Shown here in pieces: positions 58,101 to 64,000 of a stretch of 64,000 nt of DNA. Source of the DNA: Apostichopus japonicus (lineage: Eukaryota; Echinodermata; Holothuroidea; Aspidochirotida; Stichopodidae); contig NC_092577.1 in the NCBI RefSeq assembly GCF_037975245.1, forward strand, positions 23,462,398-23,526,397. Reading direction: 5' to 3'. The position numbers were made by a program, and so were the translations under genes. Under the pieces are notes generated by a model that worked only from the letters and a program-made list of their open reading frames with translations, was not told the DNA's origin and made no database searches. The first letter of the stretch is position 1. The number at the start of each line of letters is the position of its first letter.

Positions 58101-58600
58101 ATACACCGTACTACACGGGTGCATATGCCTCCAGACATCGGCTAAAAGGTGTGCCGAAGTGAATCTGTCCAATTCTGTGATCCCAGCGTCGGGACTAGCA
58201 GACACAGAAGCCCCGAGTCTGTCAAGACCCGAGTCTGGGACACAGTTAAAGTCTCCGACCATGACACATGGTGCACTACCAGGAACAAAGGAAGGCAGCG
58301 TGTTAAAAAATTCTCGTCTAGCAGAAGGCCGATTGGGAGCATATACATTGCAAAGGGAGATGTTACCCTGTGGATACTTGAAAAGAATGCAAACCAATCG
58401 GCCCTCGTGATCCGTCTCCACCCTAGTGGCACAACCCGCCTGACGAGGTGACAGAAGGATGACAGTGCCACAGGATGAAGACGAACCAAACGAAGCATGC
58501 AGCCCACCACCCCACTCATAAGCCCATAGAGGGACATCTTCTTCCAAAATATGTGTTTCTTGCAGGCAAACGCAGTCGACCTCCATTGAAATACAATATT
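55118..58600 (-). mobile_element. Tx1-group LINE, copy 2 (nearly complete second ORF)
   Basis: The 3' terminus GTGCTTTTTACG (plus-strand view, about 55120) through the 3' untranslated region and a long ORF to about 58590. Homology to copy 1 extends over its whole length at an estimated 97 percent or so by eye. The 5' end falls inside the endonuclease, so the first ORF and promoter are missing. It lies in intron 5 of the integrase-like gene, in the same orientation as that gene. Confidence 0.9.
55284..58586 (-). CDS. LINE ORF2 protein (APE endonuclease, reverse transcriptase, zf-RVT), intact but 5'-truncated
   Basis: 1100 codons without a stop. Residues 1-215: APE endonuclease lacking its first strand. 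It starts at MEVDCVCLQETHILEED (catalytic Glu of LQET), then VMVGDFNCVPDSGLDR and CPLSDHDTVVARF. Residues about 420-760: reverse transcriptase with KNGKSPGSDGLPREFYRTFW, ALVSLDQQKAFDMVDR, RGVRQGCPLSPLLYVL and VQYADDVT. C-terminus: GDGLCPRTGCDSLESTAHAF then WHCCF. The frame is open to the end (RPFVGF). The first Met is internal; the real protein would start some 25-30 residues earlier. Good reading-frame preservation indicates a recent insertion. Enzyme activity cannot be judged because of the missing N-terminus. Confidence 0.9.
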   Translation of the reverse strand: MEVDCVCLQETHILEEDVPLWAYEWGGGLHASFGSSSSCGTVILLSPRQAGCATRVETDHEGRLVCILFKYPQGNISLCNVYAPNRPSARREFFNTLPSFVPGSAPCVMVGDFNCVPDSGLDRLGASVSASPDAGITELDRFTSAHLLADVWRHMHPCSTVYTWVRPNGEDASRIDRVYAPVSFKFSGCETLSCPLSDHDTVVARFGLPSIFPIGRGLWKLNCRILGEAEFRQGFETRYKGWQTLKPAFASTSQWWDDVKLRIKRYAIQYCVTRARRRREKFSKLCAEVKFGDPSAVIALQTYLDEKYHGARVRARVEAVEAEERPSLRFYQSVSSSAGDRRVPSVRATDGTVVSDPHGIVRVYKDYYSSLFTRGNVDLSAQADLLRGISKTVPHDVNEILGGGITTVELWKALSKMKNGKSPGSDGLPREFYRTFWALIGPDLRAVFEDAFQNGLLNQSQRLGMITLLPKSGDPLDPHNKRPITLLNVDYKLLAKALCNRLALAMPHLVGDLQTCAVKGHCIQQNLWLMRDLTDFVIDRDLPCALVSLDQQKAFDMVDRGFLMSVLETFQLHPFFRKWISVLYQESFSSVIVNGFCSEVFNVERGVRQGCPLSPLLYVLFSESLSRLLDRDSRLVPFVLPGGAKVKCVQYADDVTCVVSSLGSFRALSQDLFIFERATGAKLNPEKTKGLRLGSWRYRDLPFGASWSDKNIKINGIWFGCDAPCDVTWNERAEVFESRLETFGTRWLSILGKVTVINRFVSPILWYPGAVYPIPRRVLVRLERAVFSFIWSGGTELVKRAVMYQKLDKGGLGVVHLGSKLTFLLFKQLFVAVTDPGLPCSYFVRFWGGLHLRRWVPALFSNREPHSSTPNRVVRVICSALIELPPVDLSQPALVHSSLRDKALNATFVQGRHSAEVWRSVHSRLNGCRLRDLAWRVAHGALVTNLKRYHWRLGDGLCPRTGCDSLESTAHAFWHCCFVVNLWEWFQTWTDRVTGDRSWSVGQGFILYGVDPPVCSVAVLHRIIFVCSIVKKHVWRNRCNLVFRGKFASWQAVLEAVKSDIRLQIEGDFRRLSGAAFFGRWCAGEGSFVSLRAGRPFVGF

Positions 58601-58965
58601 GGAAAATGCGACTGCGCTTGTCTAAGCAGTTATTTCGGGTATATTGGGAGGATTACACTACTTTAGGCTTGGCTGGTTGGGCGAAATGGTAAAGTTGGGC
58701 GAAATGCTTGTTTGGCGAAGTGACCAGCTTCCATTGAAGGATGGACTGAGAACTGTAACTGAAAAAAGATGGAAATTGCATTAAATTTCCACTTCCCTTT
58801 ATCCAAGCATCTTTTCATGAACAAGTTGTATCCCAGTGTGGTACCTTCACTGCAAATTTCAGAAAAATCAGCCACCAATTGTAGTAGAAGTAGGCTTTAT
58901 AACAAAGAGACAGACATTTACCCATGTACACTAAGTGATATTAGTGGGTTGAGCTTAAAACTTAC

Positions 58966-59420
58966 TGTGAACATATCTCTCCAAAGTCTTTCAATTCTCT
59001 GATTGTGGACACTCCTTCCTGTAATGAAGTGCCCACGCCCTGGCCCTCTTAAAGGATGTGCCATCATGAATGCACAGACACTGGTATTCTCACCACCCTT
59101 GTCAGATCTGACTGTCCATGGCAACCCATACTTTTGTGGGCAACCCATACTTTTATACATTTCTGGGTTAGTGAGAGATTTCTGTTTGTGGGTTTTCAGT
59201 TGGGTTTTTGGTGGTTGTTAAACAGACTGGGATTGTTTTTGGTTTTGTTGACCTTTGGTCCGTGTCCGTTTCTTTGCACGTAAAAAGCACACACCCATAC
59301 TGAAAAACACCTTCCTTAAATGCAGAAAGCATTGTGTGCGCCCTGTTGTTAGTGGAGCACCTTAAGAAAACTGGAATTCTGCTGTAGCCATCAATGCCCC
59401 CATGTATTACATAACGCCAT
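58966..59420 (-). pseudogene. Integrase-like gene, catalytic exon split by an insertion (4/5)
   Basis: Begins after AATTTTTAAG (exon start 59420) with WRYVIHGGIDGYSRIPVFLR and AHTMLSAFKEGVFQYG. It is then interrupted at about 59293-59125 by foreign DNA and a 19 bp duplication. It resumes [20 protein letters not shown] and [18 protein letters not shown] up to the donor ACA|GTAAGT at 58966. Asp of VRSDKG and Glu of RIERLWRD are catalytic residues 36 positions apart, a DD36E-like arrangement close to retroviral-type integrases. Without the insert the exon would be one continuous frame. With it the gene cannot make the full protein. Confidence 0.85.
59125..59293 (+). mobile_element. Short LINE-like insertion with target duplication in the integrase exon
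   Basis: On the plus strand the segment ends GCACGTAAAAAGCAC (59276-59290). This matches the 3' terminus GTAAAAAGCAC of the Tx1-like LINEs, but the body (GTGAGAGATTTCTGTTTGTG, GACCTTTGGTCCGTGTCCG) is different. It is bounded by CCCATACT at 59144-59151 and 59294-59301. A 19 bp tandem duplication (GCAACCCATACTTTTGTGG-like, 59121-59139 and 59140 on) adjoins the left copy. It is about 142 bp and strongly 5'-truncated, or a SINE sharing the LINE tail. Confidence 0.65.
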
Positions 59421-59863
59421 CTTAAAAATTAAACATGATCAACAGTTGGTTTAATTATCAAAGTTAATCTTTTAAGTTACAAAACAAACATGAATTACCA
59501 CCATGATGATTCCATATTGTTCAAGTACTACTGTACAGTAGTCCTATTTTAGAAATTAATAGCAATGTCAAACAAAGCATCCACTGGTGGTTACCACATA
59601 TTACACACACAGCATCCAATTTGTGTAATCCACATATGATAATATCATTACTGTCGATTGTTATAGGATTGAAATACTGTGTCTGCCTCCATACAATATC
59701 AGCCGTTGCTTAATATTCAAGAACTTGAATTTTTTTGAAATCACCATTTTCACACATCTTCTAACATGTGGGTGGCCTCCAGCTGCAGAAGGCAATGACA
59801 GTATATGTTAAGCATGTATGCTTTATGTCAACTTCCTAAATGCATATTTGGATGTAGGCCTAC

Positions 59864-59963
59864 CTTATTAATTTATGATTTCCATCAATATGCCAGAGTG
59901 AGTTAGGGCCAGGAACACTGTACTGCCTTCTGTGAAGCGCTACTCTCTTTCTGTTCTCCACTC
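59864..59963 (-). CDS. Integrase-like gene, exon 3
   Basis: The acceptor CCTTTTTAG and donor ATAAG|GTAGGC bound 100 bases. Reads VENRKRVALHRRQYSVPGPN and SLWHIDGNHKLI. The Asp of WHIDGNHK is the first catalytic acidic residue of the DDE fold. Phase joins exon 2 (DPDG) and exon 4 (R|WRYVIHGG). Confidence 0.85.
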
Positions 59964-61538
59964 CTAAAAAGGAAAAGGGTGTTTTGTTCTAAGACAATTG
60001 AACTTTCAAGGAGTAAGGAACTCAAATATGACATGCCGCAAAAGCCATAACACAAAAGCCATGAACCAACCCACTTTAATACCACTTAAATATTGTCACT
60101 GGATGTCAAAAGAAAGAAAACATCAAATCTGGAATCTGGATTCTTTAAAATGGGATTTGGAATGTTCTTCAAACTAGTGGACAGTCATTTTTCAGAGAAG
60201 GTAACCTACACAAATTCAACTGAGAGCAGGATTGGTCAATATATGAGTTCTTTAACATTTCCATGTATACTTCTCCTCAAAAGACTTTGTCATCTCATTT
60301 TGACCACTGTTGACGGCAGTTGTCAATTGATGAAGGGCAACCAATCCACCTAGTAGGTGGATGAAAGGTGAATATCATGGACATCAAGAAAGGTCAAAAT
60401 ACAAAATCGTTTAATCTGCTTCTCTTCCAAGAGACTGTCAGTGACAGGACCAAGGTTAGTGACAATCATTTGCTGATGAATGTATGAGTACAATATACAT
60501 AACTTCACATGAATATAGATGGTGAAAGGTCATAATGTTCAGTCAAACTGCTCCTTTCCCCATGAATTTTGTGTATTTTTTATTATTGACAATCATAAGT
60601 TGATGTAAGGGAATAAAAACTGGTACAAATATAGAATATCAACTGTCAATTACACAATATAAAGGAGAGACCGAAACCAGCAATCACTCAAAATGTAACT
60701 CATGTAAGGGATGTTGCCTTCAATCTGTTGCACATGGGGATCAGGTGTTACAATAAAGTTGACTCAGGCACTGACAAATTCATTGGAGGTCATATGTGGA
60801 GGTTATAATAAGTTAACATCTATTTGCAACATTCACTATTCTGGGCAGTTGTATAACTAAAATTGTATTACCTTTCTTGGTGAACGTCACAGCAACCGAC
60901 ATACAGTATATCCAAATTTGCATGTTGAAATAATACTTTCAAAGGCAAATTTGTTCCGTAGGCCTATGTAAATTGTATTACTCACTCTTCAGGTGAAGTA
61001 CTTTGCCTTCTGTATCAATTTAACATGTAATGAATTTAAAAGTGTATGTTCAGAGCTTGCCTTGGGTGAGCTGAAGTAATTACATGGCTCATAAGTAGTT
61101 AGAGAGTACCTTATGAAATTGTTAGAGATAAGTGCCCTGTGTTTTAGTTCGGATAAAGTTGGAACAGTTACGTATGTACTTCCTTACTGAGTCCATAACT
61201 CTACAAAGGAGATCGATGATGCATCCATCTGTACGCACATTATTTGTACGCAGTGATATTTTCACATGATAGTTTGTGGTGTACAGTATATGGCTCAGAA
61301 TGATTAAGCTATTTAGAATATTCCAGACATTTTGCATGTAGGTTGCCTCATAATTCCCTCAAATTGAGGGGATGAAACACTATATCAAAATGTTTAAGAT
61401 GTAAACCACTGTACTCATCACTGTTGCAAGCAGGGGTCGTGTTACCTGAAAAGTAGTTGTTCTATTTTATTTATTTATACATGCATGTATTACTTACAAA
61501 CTAGCACTGCGTTCCACATTGTTATGTTAACAACATAC
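59964..61538 (-). other. Intron 2 of the integrase-like gene
   Basis: Bounded by GATG|GTATGT and CCTTTTTAG. No recognisable gene or repeat. Confidence 0.6.
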
Positions 61539-61685
61539 CATCAGGGTCAACTCTGCGAATGGACTGTCTAATCCTATCACGTTGAACATGTACATTCTTT
61601 GATGCAAGAAGACCACCAACCATCTTCTCACCATAGGATGGATTCTTTCCAACAGCAGCTTTCACCATCTCATCCAACTCTGCAT
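61539..61685 (-). CDS. Integrase-like gene, exon 2
   Basis: The acceptor TTTCTGTTTAG and donor GATG|GTATGT bound 147 bases. Reads AELDEMVKAAVGKNPSYGEK, MVGGLLASKNVHVQRDRIRQ and SIRRVDPDG, a helical DNA-binding-like segment that precedes the integrase fold in this family. Confidence 0.8.
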
Positions 61686-63036
61686 CTAAACAGAAAATAG
61701 ATAATTTCACTTTCATGCTAATGATTGAAGAAGAAGAAAAGAAGTACACTAGTGTAATGTACCAAGATGCACTAAACACTGATGTACATCATGAAATGAA
61801 ACCATGGTGATCGTATTCAGAGAATAAATGTTCATACTGTGATGGAAATTCCCATGAAAGTACAGTATCTTTTATAGTTTGTTAAGAACAGGATTTGAAA
61901 GAACCACTTGTCTATTCATGGAGGCTGCCATATTGTATACAAAATTGATGATTTTTTTCTTCAATTCTCTCCCATCTCCTATCATATCCTACAGTAGTCC
62001 TACAGAATGTGCAGTATGGACTAATAGTGTATATTGACAAATAATATAGCTAAGGAAACGGATGTATACAAATTTTAAGACAATGACATCATCATGTCTA
62101 TTCCATGCTCACACCCTAGCCCTGTCTCCTTTATTTCAAGTACAAGTGTAACTTCTTTCCCTTCAATAACCCTGCAGTGCACGAATACAAGTATTACCAT
62201 ATATGGAACTTCGCCTTTAACCTTTTCAACAGACTGTGTTGCCTTTAGGACATATAAAATAATTAATCACAACTTTAACCTTATACTCAGGGGAGAGTTT
62301 GCTGACAGTGGAGGGCATGTTTGCGAGGTGCACGTTGACTGTCAACCACATATATAGCCTAGCCTTTTAAGTTCTAGTAGTAATGTACATATAACCGTAT
62401 TCCTTTGGATTTGAACAGTTACAGTTTTACCTTAGACAGGCCTGTAGCCACAGTGGAGGGGGGTTGTTACATGAATCCCCATCTTTTTTTTTAATTTTCT
62501 AAAATGATAAGGTTGTAAATATACAGCAAAGAGAATACAAATATAGGTGAAAAATGGAGCAGTTTGCATCATTTGGCATCTAAAACCGCTCGCTTTAAAT
62601 CCCTCCCTAGGTGTGCCCCCTCCACCAGGACCCCCACCCTAATTTTTTAGTGTGTACAACATATTGTCATTCGTTATGTGTAACGCAATTGTCATTCGTT
62701 TTTGTAACACCCAAAAATGCTCTTGCTACATATATGCCTAAGTTACAACTTACAAGCTTAGAAATGCATTGCAGCATGCTAAATGTTTCTAGACCTTGAT
62801 CTTAAATTGGGGGAAGTTTGTGAAGGGGCTACGAGATTGGAATTTAGAGAGGAGAATCTGCCAGGGTTTGTATATCGAGGGGACGAGTTTGCTGGACTGG
62901 CAACTGGTCATTATTAATAATAACATGCCTACTGGTAGATAACGGTATGTATGTGGCAATATTACTAGGCCTAGCCTAGACCTAGAGTAATTCTATTTCT
63001 CAACCTAGATAATGTACTACTACTAGGCAGACGTAC
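61686..63036 (-). other. Intron 1 of the integrase-like gene
   Basis: Bounded by CATG|GTACGT and CTGTTTAG. No gene recognised. A short segment at about 62580-62650 is rich in C (CCCTCCACCAGGACCCCCAC). Confidence 0.6.
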
Positions 63037-63187
63037 CATGCACTGCACTTTGAACATCTTTGTTTCGAAGGTTGTATTCTTTCCTCCGACTCTTTACAGT
63101 CCTTTCAGAGCATCCCAAGTACTCTGCAATCTTCCTGTTCGTGTAACCCAAGTAAATATATTGCTTAAATTGGTCGATTTCCGCCAT
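63037..63187 (-). CDS. Integrase-like gene, exon 1 (helix-turn-helix)
   Basis: ATG at 63187-63185, donor CATG|GTACGT at 63037. Reads MAEIDQFKQYIYLGYTNRKI, AEYLGCSERTVKSRRKEYNL and RNKDVQSAVH, a helix-turn-helix of the resolvase/transposase type. Its split codon completes as Asp with exon 2. Without the exon 4/5 insertion the seven coding pieces would total 1134 bases (377 residues plus stop), an exact multiple of three. The start is the first Met after in-frame stops, and the family begins here. Confidence 0.8.
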
Positions 63188-63329
63188 GTCTGTCGACTAA
63201 TAGCTCGGTAAATATTAATTGTTATACGTGCGTATAGTAGAAGTTAGCATATGCGGCGCAAGTTGAATTTCGAGCGAAAAGTTATTTCATTTACATCACG
63301 TTGAGCAATTGTTGAACAGCGCCGATGGC

Positions 63330-63735
63330 AGCAACGTAAGTAGACAACGGAACCAACTTTAGACGGCAACGTAGGTTTAGACAACAACGTAAGTTTAGAC
63401 AACAGAACCAACTTTAGACGGCAACGTAGGTTTACACAGCAACGAAAGTTTAGACAACAACGTAAGTTCAGGCAGCAACGGAAGTTTAGACAACAACGGA
63501 AGTTTAGACAACCACGAAAGTTTAGACAACAACGAAAGTTTAGACAACGGAAATTTAGGCAACATCGTAAGTTTAGGCAACAACGAAAGTTTAGGCAACA
63601 ACAAAAGTTTAGATAACAACGTAAGTTTAGGCAAGAACGTAAGTTTAGACAGCAACGTAAGTTTAGGCAACAACATGGTAAAAACAACAGCAACAACTTT
63701 AGTTTAGACAGCAACAAACTTAGTTTAGACAACGA
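63330..63735 (+). repeat. Minisatellite, 12-24 bp units with consensus near AACAACGTAAGTTTAGAC
   Basis: About 20 or more units such as GACAACAACGAAAGTTTA, GGCAGCAACGGAAGTTTA and GACGGCAACGTAGGTTTA. The translated Cys-Leu-Asn-rich or Pro-Lys-Leu-Leu-rich frames are by-products of an 18 bp period (a multiple of three). Located 140-550 bp upstream of exon 1 of the integrase-like gene. Many units contain GTAAGT. Confidence 0.85.
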
Positions 63736-64000
63736 AATAAGATTGCCCTTTTCGCGTTCCATATTCGTGGAGTGCAGACGTGTTTTTTGCTCTCGCTCTC
63801 CATATACTACAGCTTGTAGTAGATATCTACTATATTCTACTGTATTGCACTGTACCGTGCTTCCCGCCAGGCGGGCGTGGTATTTTCTGTTAGTACGTAC
63901 GTGCGTGGGTGCGTGCTACAGGCGTTGTTTCTTTTCAACATATCGTTCTTACTTTACTGTCATTACTTTTCTTTTGGTTCGTTCCTTGCTCCTCCGAGGC
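63736..64000. other. No gene seen
   Basis: Short flank with a TACTACAGCTTGTAGTAGA imperfect palindrome at about 63806 and TACGTACGTGCGTGGGTGCG near 63893. Nothing coding recognised. Confidence 0.35.

Larger units (their letters stand above)
54945..58731. repeat. Inverted repeat flanking the LINE in integrase intron
   Basis: CTGGTCACTTCCCCCAACAA at about 54946 and ATTTCGTCCAACTGCCATTT recur, inverted, at 58730-58667 (GGCGAAGTGACCAG, GGGCGAAATGGTAAAGTTGG). The arms are roughly 60 bp at about 80-85 percent identity. The arrangement looks like a foldback or terminal-inverted-repeat element (motif TTTCGCCCAAC) into which the LINE jumped. Target duplications outside the arms are not clear. Confidence 0.55.

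Noticed and set aside
57148-58537. Frames antisense or alternative to the LINE ORF, up to 204 codons
   Set aside because: They are mirrored in the first LINE copy as shadows of the reverse-transcriptase frame and have no motif.
63244-63762. Cys/Leu-rich 172-codon frame and a Pro-Lys-Leu-Leu frame on the minus strand
   Set aside because: Both are by-products of the 18 bp minisatellite, whose period is a multiple of three, so stops are absent in several frames.

Overview
This is eukaryotic, intron-bearing, AT-rich genomic DNA. The best guess is a marine deuterostome, probably an echinoderm such as a sea cucumber. Three things suggest this: abundant taggcctaggcc-type words, dispersed arrays of AGGTCA-type repeats, and the mix of elements present (Tx1-group LINEs, Helentrons carrying protease domains, a 2A-like NPGP peptide, ZMYM1-like hAT). 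The organism call is an inference; no rRNA or mitochondrial marker is present.

Layout. 0.5-0.7 kb: one candidate exon (minus). 1.3-4.4 kb: decayed 5'-truncated Tx1-like LINE. 4.4-9.8 kb: small palindromic or MITE-like elements, a LINE endonuclease scrap, and a 1.3 kb repeat rich in nuclear-receptor-like half-sites. 9.9-16.4 kb: decayed Helentron (plus), from a 2A-like leader through protease-like, Rep HUH, Pif1-like helicase and AP-endonuclease domains, followed by an RPA-like OB-fold gene (16.5-18.2 kb). 21.4 kb: short hAT element. 21.8-22.2 kb: repeat headed by the 5' end of U2 snRNA. 22.2-25.3 kb: second Helentron (minus) truncated after its HUH motif, with an OTU protease at its N-terminus. 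26.0-28.5 kb: inverted relative of the half-site repeat. 28.7-29.5 kb: 450 bp palindrome and a LINE 3' fragment.

30.26-40.59 kb is the most informative structure: a complete hAT element with an 8 bp target duplication and a ZMYM1-like transposase gene (minus). A second 4.8 kb element with TTAA duplications has split that gene. Removing the insert on paper restores one reading frame. The insert carries two copies of a further MITE.

40.8-49.3 kb: a host-like HECT E3 ubiquitin ligase gene (plus, at least nine exons, 5' end not found), with three similar small exons and two single-base frameshifts. 52.9-63.2 kb: a seven-exon gene (minus) for a helix-turn-helix plus DDE integrase-like protein. 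A 142 bp LINE-like scrap interrupts its catalytic exon. Its fifth intron contains a Tx1-like LINE with a long intact ORF, flanked by an inverted repeat. A minisatellite lies just upstream of its first exon.

Functionally the window is a layered deposit of mobile elements around one host ubiquitin-ligase gene and one integrase-derived gene. Exon limits were read by eye from splice sites, phase and family resemblance. No database search was possible.
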